NCBI GenBank assembly: GCA_902522325.1
Contig: CABYVA010000001.1
Location: forward strand, 1 to 64,000
Source: an uncultured Pelagibacteraceae bacterium
Lineage (GTDB): Bacteria; Pseudomonadota; Alphaproteobacteria; Pelagibacterales; Pelagibacteraceae
Direction: 5' to 3'
Length of the DNA stretch: 64,000 nt
Shown: one piece after another, positions 55,518 to 64,000 of the stretch
Position numbering within the stretch: the first letter of the stretch is position 1
Layout of the letters: every line of letters starts with the position of its first letter
Program-made: the position numbers and the translations under genes
The notes under the pieces: model-generated
The model's input: the letters and a program-made list of their open reading frames with translations, nothing else
Told to the model about the DNA's origin: nothing
Database searches by the model: none

Positions 55518-56110
55518 AAAATTATATATTTTTTTCTATTTAAAGACTTACTACATTTATTAAGTTGACTTTTATATTTTTTAGATTGTCTTTCTACTTT
55601 CTTGGCCAACAAAATCACTTTTTGATTTTTTTTATAATTTTTATAATTTCCCCAGCCTTCATGATATGCAATATATTGTTTGAAAGCATCTTTTTGTGAA
55701 ATTTTTAAAATTTTTTGAGTTTTGTTTGTATACCAACCAATAAAATCAACGCTGTCTTTAAACCGAACTCTTGTTGCTAAAGGGTTGTTTGTTTCTTTTT
55801 TATATTGTTTCCAAGTCCCCTTGACTGCTTGAGAATAACCAAAAGAACTAGAAGGTCTTTTATATGGTATAACCTTAAATATTTTTTTTCTATCTGGTTT
55901 TGCCAACCAATCAAAATCTGATTCCATTTTTATGATTGCCAGTTGTACATAAATTGGTGTTCCCCATTTTTGCTCTGTTTTTTTTGCATATTTGTACCAC
56001 AAATACCTCTCTGAAAAAATTGAACATCCATCTGAAGTATTTTTTGGAATTGAAGAGCAAGAAGATAATGAAAAAAATAATATAAAAAAATATTTATCTA
56101 AACGAATCAC
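55514..56110 (-). CDS. Lipoprotein lytic transglycosylase (SLT domain)
   Basis: Peptidoglycan-cleaving lipoprotein. The signal (residues 1-18) ends LSSC, Cys18. The SLT-type catalytic Glu is in IIKMESDFDWLAKPD near residue 64, followed by SSSFGYSQAVKGTWKQYK and QYIAYHEGWGNYKNY. This is the compact SLT fold resembling the "transglycosylase-like" family of alphaproteobacteria. 198 aa. It is convergent with the RND pump. Confidence 0.85.
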   Translation of the reverse strand: MIRLDKYFFILFFSLSSCSSIPKNTSDGCSIFSERYLWYKYAKKTEQKWGTPIYVQLAIIKMESDFDWLAKPDRKKIFKVIPYKRPSSSFGYSQAVKGTWKQYKKETNNPLATRVRFKDSVDFIGWYTNKTQKILKISQKDAFKQYIAYHEGWGNYKNYKKNQKVILLAKKVERQSKKYKSQLNKCSKSLNRKKYIIF

Positions 56111-56176
56111 TAATAACTTTATAAATCATTTATTTTTTTTTCTCTATTCCAAAGAAATATTAAAAATAAAAAAATA

Positions 56177-56485
56177 TTAACTAAAATCAGAAAAAGCTTT
56201 TTCATTAAGCTCATTCATTTTTTTTCTTATTTCATCATCTGAAATATTATGATCTTTTAAATCTACCTTAATTTTTCTAAAAACGTCCTCATCTCCAGCT
56301 TCTTGAAAATCAGCTTTAATTACAGATTGAATATAAAATTTTTCTTTTTCTTCATCATAACCAAGAATTTTTGAAACCCATTGTGCAATATATTTATTCT
56401 TTCTTGCATCAACTTTAAATTTTAATTCTTCATCATGAGCAAATTTCTTTTCAAAACTTTTTTTTCTATCGTCAAATGTGCTCAT
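56177..56485 (-). CDS. F1-ATPase inhibitor subunit zeta (DUF1476)
   Basis: Alphaproteobacterial inhibitor of F1F0-ATPase hydrolysis. The N-terminal inhibitory segment MSTFDDRKKSFEKKFAHDEE is well preserved, followed by KVDARKNKYIAQWVSKILGY, a match to the DUF1476 family. 102 aa is typical. The gene is not in an atp operon and overlaps the VanZ-like gene upstream by 14 bp. Confidence 0.93.
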   Translation of the reverse strand: MSTFDDRKKSFEKKFAHDEELKFKVDARKNKYIAQWVSKILGYDEEKEKFYIQSVIKADFQEAGDEDVFRKIKVDLKDHNISDDEIRKKMNELNEKAFSDFS

Positions 56486-56849
56486 TTTTTCTCCAATAAT
56501 TTAATAACTTTACAATTAAAAATGCTAGCAAAACTCCAAGTATGTTACCAAACAAGTCTGAAAATTGAAATGATCTATTTGGTATAGCAAGATGTAATAA
56601 TTCAAGAAAAATTGAGATTGAAAACAAATAACTAACTATTAGTAGTTTATTTGTTTTATAATAGTTTAGAAAGCCAAAGATAGACAATATAATAAAAGCA
56701 TAAACATGATTAGAAGAGACTACAAAATCTGAGGTAATTTGCGGTTGTTTATTAGAATTGCCATAAACTAAAAAACCAAAAATGCTCCCAGGATAAACAT
56801 ACAAACATATAAAGATTACGTTTAAAATATGAAATATTAGTTTTTTCAT
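56472..56849 (-). CDS. VanZ-like membrane protein
   Basis: The 125-aa protein has four hydrophobic helices. The block LELLHLAIPNRSFQFSDLFG, then NILGVLLAFLIVKLL, is the VanZ-type motif (E-L-x-x-R-x-x-x-x-D-x-x-x-N). Function is unknown in most bacteria; a role in resistance is not implied. It is coupled to the zeta inhibitor gene and divergent from gpmA. Confidence 0.78.
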   Translation of the reverse strand: MKKLIFHILNVIFICLYVYPGSIFGFLVYGNSNKQPQITSDFVVSSNHVYAFIILSIFGFLNYYKTNKLLIVSYLFSISIFLELLHLAIPNRSFQFSDLFGNILGVLLAFLIVKLLNYWRKNEHI

Positions 56850-56881
56850 TTATACATTAAAGTTATAAATAAAATTTAATT

Positions 56882-57598
56882 ATGAGTCATTTAATTTTAG
56901 TAAGACATGGTCAAAGTGAATGGAATTTACAGAATAGATTTACTGGATGGGTCGATGTTGATTTGACACCAGATGGTAAACTAGAAGCATGTAAAGCTGG
57001 TGAGTTAATTAAAGAGTTAAAATTGGATATAAATTATTTTTTCACCTCATACCAGAAAAGAGCTATAGAAACTTTAAACTTAATATTAAATACATTAAGA
57101 ATCAAGAATGACGACATTGTTAAGGCGTGGGAACTTAATGAAAGACATTATGGATCACTAACCGGCTTAAATAAAAATGAGATGAAAAAAATTTATGGAG
57201 AAAAAAAAATTCATGAATTTAGGAGATCTTGGGATAATCAACCAGAGGCTCTAAATAAAAATAGCCCATATCATCCATTAAATATAGAAACTTATAAAGA
57301 TATTCCTAAAAACAAGATTCCAGATAGTGAATCTCTCAAAGATACATACGAAAGAGTAATACCATTCTTTGAAAAAAATATAAAAAATAAAATGAATAAA
57401 AATATTTTAGTTGTTGCTCATGGCAATTCAATAAGGGCACTTTGCAAACATTTATTTGAAATAGATAATAATAAAATATCTAAACTTGAAATACCTACTG
57501 GAAATCCTCTTATTCTAAAATTTTCTGAAAATAAGAAATTAATAAGCGGAAATTATTTAGACAAAAATAGAGCTAAAGATTTACTAATTTTTAGCTAA
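56882..57598 (+). CDS. gpmA: 2,3-bisphosphoglycerate-dependent phosphoglycerate mutase
   Basis: Interconverts 3- and 2-phosphoglycerate. LVRHGQSEWNLQNRFTGWVD carries the phospho-His (residue 9), LNERHYGSLTGLNKNEMKKI the substrate Glu region, and VVAHGNSIRALCKHL the second catalytic His near residue 180. 238 aa is usual. The end overlaps the convergent murU gene by 15 bp. Confidence 0.95.
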   Translation: MSHLILVRHGQSEWNLQNRFTGWVDVDLTPDGKLEACKAGELIKELKLDINYFFTSYQKRAIETLNLILNTLRIKNDDIVKAWELNERHYGSLTGLNKNEMKKIYGEKKIHEFRRSWDNQPEALNKNSPYHPLNIETYKDIPKNKIPDSESLKDTYERVIPFFEKNIKNKMNKNILVVAHGNSIRALCKHLFEIDNNKISKLEIPTGNPLILKFSENKKLISGNYLDKNRAKDLLIFS

Positions 57599-58276
57599 TT
57601 TTTTATATATTTCTATATCAGTAATATGCTCAAATTTAGTAAAACTTTCAAAACCATAAAGTTTATTTTGATCTATTAAATCTTCCCAAACTCTTATAAT
57701 TGAAAAGGATTTATCACCAAATTTTATTAATAAGTTTTTGTTAATTATTTGGCACCCAGTGAATATATGACTGTTAAATTTTTGATTTTTGGTTAAAAGA
57801 TTAATCTTAAGTTCAAAATCTCCTTTAAGCCTTTTATCAAAACTTTTACTTTTATTAACTACCATGAGTAAATTATCAATTTTATTTTTGAAATAATAAC
57901 TTTCCATTTCTTGAATGACATCAAAGTAATCTAAATTCCAAATTGTATCAGGATTAAAAACTAAAAAATTATTATCTTTTGATTTTTTTGTTAGATTTAA
58001 TATTCCACCTCCAGTATTTAAAATTTTATCTCCATCATCAATAATTTCAATATCAATATTAAATTTTTTTTTAGAAACAAAATTTTTTATTTGATCTTTT
58101 AAATAATAAGAATTTATTTTTATTTTAGAAATATTTAGTTTTTTAATTAGATTAATTGTATTTTCTAGTAAAGTAATTCCATTAATTTCTAATAATGGTT
58201 TTGGTTTTTTTAAAGTTAAAGGATTAAGTCTTTTTCCAAAACCAGCGCATAGTATTAATGCAGTTTCTATTCTCAT
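57584..58276 (-). CDS. murU: Nucleotidyltransferase, probable N-acetylmuramate-1-phosphate uridylyltransferase
   Basis: Makes UDP-MurNAc from MurNAc-1-phosphate in the peptidoglycan recycling route known in Pseudomonas. The nucleotidyltransferase signature ALILCAGFGKRLNPLTLKKP and KPLLEINGITLLENTI are N-terminal, INTGGGILNL-type text (ILNTGGGILNLTKKSKDNN) is near residue 85, and VFNPDTIWNLDYFD follows. 230 aa. The ATG overlaps the amgK stop (ATGA). UTP and sugar specificity are inferred from the amgK/murU pairing. Confidence 0.85.
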   Translation of the reverse strand: MRIETALILCAGFGKRLNPLTLKKPKPLLEINGITLLENTINLIKKLNISKIKINSYYLKDQIKNFVSKKKFNIDIEIIDDGDKILNTGGGILNLTKKSKDNNFLVFNPDTIWNLDYFDVIQEMESYYFKNKIDNLLMVVNKSKSFDKRLKGDFELKINLLTKNQKFNSHIFTGCQIINKNLLIKFGDKSFSIIRVWEDLIDQNKLYGFESFTKFEHITDIEIYKKLAKN

Positions 58277-59238
58277 TTCAATCTTCTAATTTTTTTAGAA
58301 AAAAAATTATTTAATACCAATTTTAGTTCTTTAAAATTATCATTATCTTTTATTCTTAACTCAATTAAATTCCAAGCATAGGGGATTAGTTTTAAATACT
58401 TATCTTTCTTATCTCTTACTGACAATCTTGTAAAAATTCCAATTATTTTTAAATTTCTTAGTACAGATAAAATTTCAAAATCATTTTTAAAATTTTTTTT
58501 ATTAACTACTTTTAATTTGATGAACTCACTATAAATTTTTTCTTTTACGTTTTTTGAACTTTTATATCTTACATCGTCTACTAAAGATGCTAAATCATAG
58601 GCGATATTACCATAAATTGCATCTTGGGTATCTATAACTGCAATTTTATTTTTGTAAAACATCAGGTTAGAGACATGAAAATCTCTATGAACAAAAGTAT
58701 TGTTAGGATTTTTTAAATTCGATAAAAGTTCAATAAAAATTTTCCTAAGTTTATTAATCAATTTTTTTCTGTTGTTTTGTTTTATGACTTTTGGAATATA
58801 GTATTTTAAAAATAAATTAGCTTCTTTTAAAAGTTTACTTTTTGAATAATTCTCAATTTTATAATTTTTGTTTAAAAAATTTTTTATTTTTTTCTTTTTT
58901 ATTTTTTGAATTTTTAATAATAAGTAGATTATTTTTTTAAAAAATTTAATTTCTTTTTCTTGTTTTTTAATTTTTTTTAATTTATCAAAAACTGAAAGAG
59001 AACCAAAATCCTGTATTTCTATATAATTTTTTTTATAATTTTGATGATAGAGTTTTGGAGCAATAATATTGTTTTTTATTAAAAGTTTATTTACAGCATC
59101 ATAAATAAGCAAATTTTTTTTCTTTTCTGTATCTGAATAAACCACTATCGACGATTTATTATAACTTTTTTTTCTAAAAAATTTTCTAAATGATGCATCA
59201 CCTTTGATAGATTTTAATTTTTTATGGTAAAAATGCAT
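58273..59238 (-). CDS. amgK: Aminoglycoside phosphotransferase-fold sugar kinase, probable AmgK
   Basis: Anomeric kinase for MurNAc/GlcNAc in cell-wall recycling. The 321-aa protein has FVHRDFHVSNLMFYKNKIAV (Brenner motif HxDxxxxN) near residue 202 and VIDTQDAIYGNIAYDLASLV (DxD) just after. DASFRKFFRKKSYN near the N-terminus matches AmgK. It is very lysine-rich. It overlaps tsaE upstream by 17 bp and murU downstream, the tsaE-amgK-murU order common in alphaproteobacteria. Confidence 0.87.
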   Translation of the reverse strand: MHFYHKKLKSIKGDASFRKFFRKKSYNKSSIVVYSDTEKKKNLLIYDAVNKLLIKNNIIAPKLYHQNYKKNYIEIQDFGSLSVFDKLKKIKKQEKEIKFFKKIIYLLLKIQKIKKKKIKNFLNKNYKIENYSKSKLLKEANLFLKYYIPKVIKQNNRKKLINKLRKIFIELLSNLKNPNNTFVHRDFHVSNLMFYKNKIAVIDTQDAIYGNIAYDLASLVDDVRYKSSKNVKEKIYSEFIKLKVVNKKNFKNDFEILSVLRNLKIIGIFTRLSVRDKKDKYLKLIPYAWNLIELRIKDNDNFKELKLVLNNFFSKKIRRLK

Positions 59239-59674
59239 AATTTTTTAATCTTCCCGATGGTTTAATATTTATTATTCTCTTATTTAAATCATCTGTATAT
59301 TTAAAAAATATATCAATTCTATTTTTTGGTTTTTTTTTTATTAATTCTGGCCATTCTATTAGAATAATGCTTTTTTCAATATCTTCAAATAAACCTATAT
59401 TTTTTATATCACTTTCTTGTTTTAAGCGAAAAAGATCATAATGTTTTATTAAAAAATCATTAACATCATATTCAAAACTAATATTAAAAGTAGGACTCAA
59501 TACTTCACTTTCTTTAACATTTTTATTTTTTTCACATATATTAATTAATGATCTTGCAAAAGTTGTTTTTCCTGTACCCATTTCTCCATATAATAAAATA
59601 AAATCCCCGGGTAATATTTTTTTTATTATATTTATAGATAATTTTTCTAAATCAGTAATAGATGAAATTTTCAT
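59222..59674 (-). CDS. tsaE: tRNA threonylcarbamoyladenosine biosynthesis ATPase TsaE
   Basis: Small ATPase needed for t6A modification at position 37 of ANN-decoding tRNAs. The P-loop is LYGEMGTGKTTFARSLI near residue 30, SPTFNISFEYD the switch I equivalent, and IKHYDLFRLKQESDI and IILIEWPELI are family blocks. 150 aa is normal. It lies between ahcY and amgK. Confidence 0.95.
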   Translation of the reverse strand: MKISSITDLEKLSINIIKKILPGDFILLYGEMGTGKTTFARSLINICEKNKNVKESEVLSPTFNISFEYDVNDFLIKHYDLFRLKQESDIKNIGLFEDIEKSIILIEWPELIKKKPKNRIDIFFKYTDDLNKRIINIKPSGRLKNYAFLP

Positions 59675-59686
59675 CTTTATGCCAGT

Positions 59687-60973
59687 TTAGTAGCGATATG
59701 TATCTGGCTTATAAGGTCCTTCAGGTGTAACACTAATATACTCTGCTTGGTCTTTAGACATTTTGGTAAGTTTTGCTCCTACTTTTTCTAAGTGTAATCT
59801 AGCTACTTTTTCATCAAGATGTTTAGGTAAAACATATACTTTTTTTTCGTATTTGTCAGAATTATTCCATAGTTCTATTTGGGCGGTAACTTGATTGGTA
59901 AAAGAAGCACTCATGACAAAACTTGGGTGTCCAGTAGCACATCCTAAATTTACCAACCTACCTTCAGCTAATAAGATAATTCTTTTTTTACTTGGTAAAG
60001 TAATTTCATGAACTTGTGGTTTCACTTCATCCCATTTGTAATTTTTTAAAGCTTCGACTTGTATTTCATTATCAAAATGTCCAATATTACATAGTATTGC
60101 TCTATCCTTCATATCTCTCATATGATCAGCTGTAACAATATCTTTGTTTCCTGTGGCGGTCACAACTATATCTGCCTCTTTAATCATCTCGTCCATAAGA
60201 ACAACTTCATAACCTTCCATAGCCGCTTGTAGAGCGCAAATTGGGTCAGTTTCTGTTACCATGACTCTCGCTCCACTTTGTCTCAATGATGCAGCGCTGC
60301 CTTTGCCAACATCGCCGAATCCTGCAACAATTGCTACTTTTCCAGACATCATCACATCTGTTGCTCTTTTAATTCCATCAACTAAACTTTCTCTGCATCC
60401 ATACAAATTATCAAACTTAGATTTTGTAACCGAGTCATTTACATTTATTGCTGGAACTAATAATGTTCCTTGAGCTTCCATTTTTTTTAGCGCTAATACA
60501 CCGGTCGTTGTTTCTTCTGAAAGTCCCTTAATATCTTTTAATAAATCTTTATATTCTTTGTGCATTAGTGCAGTTAAATCTCCACCATCATCAAGTATCA
60601 TATTTGGTTTCCAGTCTTTTTTTCCTTCAATGGTTTGCTTAACACACCACCAATACTCCTCTTCAGTTTCGCCTTTCCAAGCAAATACAGGTATACCTAC
60701 TTTAGCAATTGCAGCTGCAGCATGATCTTGAGTTGAAAAAATATTACATGAAGACCATCTTACCTCAGCGCCTAAATCTACGAGAGTCTCGATAAGAACC
60801 GCTGTTTGAATTGTCATATGAAGACATCCTAAAATTCTTGCACCTTTAAGTGGACTCTTCCCTTTATATTCTTTTCTCAATGCCATTAATCCTGGCATTT
60901 CAGTTTCAGCAAGTGAAATTTCTTTTCTACCAAAATCTGCTAGTGAAATATCTTTGACTTTAAAATCGCTCAT
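59687..60973 (-). CDS. ahcY: S-adenosylhomocysteine hydrolase
   Basis: NAD-dependent hydrolysis of SAH to adenosine and homocysteine, removing the product of methyltransferases. The 428 aa contain [36 protein letters not shown], the NAD-binding loop [19 protein letters not shown] near residue 215, IGHFDNEI and the C-terminal [21 protein letters not shown]. The 36-bp upstream gap shows no Shine-Dalgarno and no riboswitch I could recognise. It lies between chvG and tsaE. Confidence 0.97.
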   Translation of the reverse strand: MSDFKVKDISLADFGRKEISLAETEMPGLMALRKEYKGKSPLKGARILGCLHMTIQTAVLIETLVDLGAEVRWSSCNIFSTQDHAAAAIAKVGIPVFAWKGETEEEYWWCVKQTIEGKKDWKPNMILDDGGDLTALMHKEYKDLLKDIKGLSEETTTGVLALKKMEAQGTLLVPAINVNDSVTKSKFDNLYGCRESLVDGIKRATDVMMSGKVAIVAGFGDVGKGSAASLRQSGARVMVTETDPICALQAAMEGYEVVLMDEMIKEADIVVTATGNKDIVTADHMRDMKDRAILCNIGHFDNEIQVEALKNYKWDEVKPQVHEITLPSKKRIILLAEGRLVNLGCATGHPSFVMSASFTNQVTAQIELWNNSDKYEKKVYVLPKHLDEKVARLHLEKVGAKLTKMSKDQAEYISVTPEGPYKPDTYRY

Positions 60974-61009
60974 GCAGGGCTTTTAACACTTTAAGAAAAT
61001 ATATCAACT

Positions 61010-62551
61010 TTAAGTTTGAACTTTTGGAAATACAATTTCTACTCGTGCGCCCTTTTGTCCTTTGTTGTTTGATGCAGTAATGGAACCATTATGCAGATCA
61101 ACAAGATTTTTTACTATATTTAGACCTAAGCCTGAATGTTCACCAAATTTTTCAGGTCTATTACTGTAAAATCTTTTAAAAATTTTATTAGTATCATTTT
61201 CTTTAAATCCTTCTCCCTGATCAATAATTTTTAATAAAATTTGACCATCTTTATTTTTTATCAATTCAACATCAATCTTTTGGTTATTTTTGCTAAAGGA
61301 TATAGCGTTATCTAATAAGTTGGCCATAATCTGCTCAATTCTATTTTCAATTCCTAATACAAAGTAATGTTTTGATCCGTTGGCTTTTAGATTAATATTT
61401 ATTCCTCTTTTAGAATTGTAAATATTGTTAAAGTCATCAACAACAGAATTAACAATTTCTTTTAAATCAATTTTTTTCATTTTTTCTTTGGTAATTGCAA
61501 CTTCATCTTTTAACATTTGCGAATAATCAGTTATTAATCTTTCAATTCTTTCGACGTCATGGGAGACAATTCTTACCAATTTATCTCTTTGCTGTTTGTC
61601 ATCAGTATCTAAAATAATTTCTGATGCGCTTTTTAGAGAAGCCAATGGATTTCTTATTTCATGAACTAAATCAGTTGAAAAATTTTCTGCAGTGTTAATT
61701 CTTTTATGGAGGTCATTAGTCATTTCTTCTAAAGATTTAGATAAAATTCCTAGTTCATCATTTCTATTTTTAATTAATTCGATATTTGATTTGTCTTTAC
61801 TCTTTTCTTTTACTAATTTTGTATAACTTACAAGGTTTTTTATTGGTTTTAAAAAATAACGATTTAAAACATAAGAAAAAATTAATATCACAATGACTAC
61901 TGCAATTGCAGTTCTAATTATAAAAGTTTTTCTTTCGTTTATTGCAGCTCTTATTTCTGTGGCATTTTCTGAAATTGCTAAATAACCTATATTTTCTCCA
62001 TTTGAAGTTACATTTTTAATAGTTGTTAATAAAAACTGATTATAAGTTTCTTCGGTATAACTATAAGGTATACCTAAATTTTTTGATTGCGAATATTCAA
62101 TCAAAATATTTTTTATTGAAATTTTATTTTTTTTTTTTTGCTCCGTAATATTTTTTTCTATAATTTGTTCTTTGTCAGCTTGAATTTCTTCTTCTATAAC
62201 ATCTAATTTACTAGAAAATGCTCTAGGATCTAAATCTAAAGTATCAGTATCGCCAATTAAATTAAAATTGTTATCAAACAATAATACCCTATCTAAATTT
62301 TGAAATAAAAATCTAGTAGAAAATAGAAAACTACGTATCTCATTTATTTCAAATTTAACATTTAATCTTTTAATATGATCTATAGTATTATTTATGATTT
62401 TAATATGATTAACAGATTTTTTTTTTATTAAATTAGGTTGAACTGTTTTAAGGTAAATTACAGTTCCACTGCCTATTAAAATAAAAGCAATTAAATTAAT
62501 AAGTAAAAATTTTTTAAGTATTGATAATTTTTTAAGTATAAAATCAAACAT
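61010..62551 (-). CDS. chvG: Sensor histidine kinase ChvG-like
   Basis: Membrane sensor pairing with ChvI. The 513 aa comprise a first membrane helix (residues about 15-32), a periplasmic sensor of about 170 residues, a second helix (about 210-228), a HAMP region and the kinase core. The H-box is DLVHEIRNPLASLKSASEII near residue 297, with N-box MANLLDNAISFS and G-boxes IIDQGEGFKEND and HSGLGLNIVKNLVDLHNG. Its start overlaps the chvI stop. In relatives this system senses pH or envelope stress; the signal here is inferred. Confidence 0.9.
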   Translation of the reverse strand: MFDFILKKLSILKKFLLINLIAFILIGSGTVIYLKTVQPNLIKKKSVNHIKIINNTIDHIKRLNVKFEINEIRSFLFSTRFLFQNLDRVLLFDNNFNLIGDTDTLDLDPRAFSSKLDVIEEEIQADKEQIIEKNITEQKKKNKISIKNILIEYSQSKNLGIPYSYTEETYNQFLLTTIKNVTSNGENIGYLAISENATEIRAAINERKTFIIRTAIAVVIVILIFSYVLNRYFLKPIKNLVSYTKLVKEKSKDKSNIELIKNRNDELGILSKSLEEMTNDLHKRINTAENFSTDLVHEIRNPLASLKSASEIILDTDDKQQRDKLVRIVSHDVERIERLITDYSQMLKDEVAITKEKMKKIDLKEIVNSVVDDFNNIYNSKRGININLKANGSKHYFVLGIENRIEQIMANLLDNAISFSKNNQKIDVELIKNKDGQILLKIIDQGEGFKENDTNKIFKRFYSNRPEKFGEHSGLGLNIVKNLVDLHNGSITASNNKGQKGARVEIVFPKVQT

Positions 62552-63255
62552 TAGCTGACATTCCAGCGATATCCACTTCCATATCTTGTTTCAATTGCAG
62601 AAAAACTATTATCAACTTTTTTAAATTTTTTTCTTATTCTTTTTACGTGACTATCTATGGTCCTATCCTCTATATCTGTATCTTCTCTATAGGCTATATC
62701 CATCAACTGTGATCTCTCTTTGATAATACCAGGTCTTTTTGCTAATTCTTTAACAATTAAAAATTCTGTTGTTGTAAGTTTGTCAGGTAACTGTTTGCCG
62801 TTCCATTCACATTCTAGTTGAGAAGGATCTAGTTTAAGTTTTCCATGCGAAATTATATTTTTTGCATCTTCAATATTGTTATTAATATTTTTTTTTCTTA
62901 ATTGAACCCTAATTCTTTCAACAAGAACTTTTATTGAAAAACCTCCAGATTTTTTTACAAAATCATCAGCACCTAATTTTAATCCAAGTAATTCGTCAAT
63001 TTCATCATCTTTTGAAGTTAAAAAAATAACTGGCATTGAAGTTTTTTTTCTGAGTTTTTTTAAAAGTTCTTCTCCATCCATTTTAGGCATTTTAATATCT
63101 ATTACTGCTAAATCTGGTGGAGTTCTAGTCAACCCAATTAAAGCACTTTCGCCATCTAAATATGTTTGAACTTTAAACCCTTCTTTTTCTAAAGCTATAC
63201 TTATGCTTGTTAAAATATTTCTGTCGTCATCAATTAATGCAATTGTTTCTTTCAT
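62551..63255 (-). CDS. chvI: Response regulator ChvI-like (OmpR family)
   Basis: DNA-binding response regulator. The receiver domain has ALIDDDRNILTSISIALEKE, the phospho-acceptor Asp in LAVIDIKMPKMDGEELL near residue 54 and the conserved Lys in FLTSKDDEIDELLGLKLGAD. The winged-helix C-terminus has the ChvI-type ERSQLMDIAYREDTDIEDRT and SHVKRIRKKFKKVDNSF. 234 aa. It is directly followed by chvG and preceded by polA. Confidence 0.93.
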   Translation of the reverse strand: MKETIALIDDDRNILTSISIALEKEGFKVQTYLDGESALIGLTRTPPDLAVIDIKMPKMDGEELLKKLRKKTSMPVIFLTSKDDEIDELLGLKLGADDFVKKSGGFSIKVLVERIRVQLRKKNINNNIEDAKNIISHGKLKLDPSQLECEWNGKQLPDKLTTTEFLIVKELAKRPGIIKERSQLMDIAYREDTDIEDRTIDSHVKRIRKKFKKVDNSFSAIETRYGSGYRWNVS

Positions 63256-63304
63256 ATTACACTTTAAAAGTACTAAATTGTTTTAATTTGGGCAATAGCC
63301 AGGA

Positions 63305-64000
63305 TTAGTGAAGAAGGCCCCAATTATTTCCAATATTCAAGTCCACCAAAAGAGGAATGGAAAAAGTATGCAAATCACTGTTAATAACGCTGATCATTTC
63401 ATCTTTAATGACTTTAGAAATTTTATCTATATTTTTATTTGGAACTTCAAAAATTAATTCATCATGAATTTGAAGTAACAATCTAATATCATTATTATTA
63501 ATATCCTTTAATTTATTACTAACTCTAATCATTGCCAGTCTCATTATCTCTGAAGCAGAACCTTGAATAGGTGCATTGATAGCAGCTCTTTCTTGAAAAT
63601 TTCGAACATTAAAATTCTTATCATTGATTCCAGTAATATGGGTTCTTCTTCCAAATATATTGTTTACATACCCACTGTTCCTACAAAATTTTATAGTAGA
63701 ATTCATATACTCTTTTATTTCAGGAAATTTTAAAAAATAAGAGTTCAAAAATTCCTCTGCTTCTGTATTTGTGACATTTATTTGTTTTGCCAATCCGTAT
63801 TGAGAAATTCCATAAATAATTCCAAAATTAATTGCTTTTGCTTTTCTTCTTTTATCCGTATCTATTTTACTTACATCAATATTAAATACTTGGCTTGCTG
63901 TTAATGAATGTACATCTTCATTATTTTTAAAAGCTTTTTTAAGCTCTTTTACATCGGCAAGATCAGCTAAAATTCTCATTTCAATTTGATTATAATCTGC
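63305..64000 (-). CDS. polA: DNA polymerase I, C-terminal part (5' end outside window)
   Basis: Only the last 231 codons are present; the reading frame continues upstream past the window edge. Visible polymerase-domain motifs are A (DYNQIEMRILADLADV), B or O-helix (KRRKAKAINFGIIYGISQYG, with the Phe that disfavours ddNTPs), and C (LLLQIHDELIFEVP) near the end. RRTHITGIND is another block. It ends 49 bp before the chvI start. Confidence 0.96.
   Translation of the reverse strand, partial: ADYNQIEMRILADLADVKELKKAFKNNEDVHSLTASQVFNIDVSKIDTDKRRKAKAINFGIIYGISQYGLAKQINVTNTEAEEFLNSYFLKFPEIKEYMNSTIKFCRNSGYVNNIFGRRTHITGINDKNFNVRNFQERAAINAPIQGSASEIMRLAMIRVSNKLKDINNNDIRLLLQIHDELIFEVPNKNIDKISKVIKDEMISVINSDLHTFSIPLLVDLNIGNNWGLLH

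Noticed and set aside
60974..61009. Possible SAM/SAH-type riboswitch ahead of ahcY
   Set aside because: The gap is only 36 bp and I could not match the conserved core of SAM/SAH, SAM-II or SAM-V classes. There is no clear stem in it. The absence of a Shine-Dalgarno is not unusual in this genome.
63256..63304. Short palindrome ACTTT-T-AAAGT before chvI
   Set aside because: Only 5-bp arms in very A/T-rich DNA, within chance expectation.

Overview
The window is a gene-dense, strongly AT-rich stretch of an alphaproteobacterial chromosome. It closely resembles the SAR11 clade (Candidatus Pelagibacter and relatives). The evidence is the very low GC with lysine-, asparagine- and isoleucine-rich proteins, intergenic gaps mostly under 50 bp, stop/start overlaps throughout (TAATG, ATGA, TTGA), and convergent genes whose ends overlap. 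Alphaproteobacterial markers present are GcrA, ChvG/ChvI, the DUF1476 ATPase zeta inhibitor, BamF, an NDUFA9-like protein and an AmgK/MurU pair. Assignment to SAR11 is inference from these features, not from a database search. I found no insertion sequence, prophage, CRISPR array, tRNA or rRNA. The window starts inside dnaX and ends inside polA.

Layout. 1-8115: dnaX (partial) behind the SRP RNA gene ffs, then pheA, kdsB, a membrane-anchored cytochrome c, argD-argF, an ABC-2 permease, gcrA and an NDUFA9-like gene. 8166-16387: a long + strand run: RNase D, kdsD, lptC, lptB, aroA, cmk, rpsA, ihfB, pyrF, rsmD. 16379-22812: a - strand run: HAD phosphatase, ribF, ileS, lspA, bamF, pgi. 22883-26871: heat-shock promoter, groES-groEL, terminator, typA, terminator. 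26870-29179: a methyltransferase, a YczE-like membrane protein and a DUF6134-like protein. 29176-32769: a glyoxylate-shunt locus with a 53-aa small ORF, isocitrate lyase and a 97-aa membrane protein, divergent from a RamB/ScfR-type regulator whose DNA-binding domain is tandemly duplicated. 32776-40589: a lysine-rich coiled-coil protein, cyclopropane synthase, a DHDPS-like aldolase, GT9, a membrane J-protein, oligopeptidase B, Hsp20 and a small lipoprotein. 40742-48660: a purine uptake, salvage and oxidation island. 48689-56849: AlkA-type glycosylase, DMT transporter, MsrA plus sulfurtransferase, RND efflux pair, lytic transglycosylase, ATPase zeta inhibitor, VanZ-like protein. 56882-64000: gpmA, murU-amgK-tsaE, ahcY, chvI-chvG and polA (partial).

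How the genes work together. Much of the window is core metabolism: envelope (kdsB, kdsD, lptBC, lspA, bamF, murU/amgK), translation (ileS, rpsA, rsmD, typA) and amino-acid synthesis. Two regions stand out as regulated metabolic modules. The purine island encodes import of purine bases, guanine deamination, xanthine oxidation to urate, urate oxidation by a PuuD that lacks its usual cytochrome domain, and the two steps that make S-allantoin, a plausible nitrogen-scavenging route. The aceA locus joins isocitrate lyase with two uncharacterised small proteins, and a shared intergenic region full of TTTACAAA/TTTGTAAA repeats faces the tandem-HTH regulator. That locus is the best candidate here for something not yet described.
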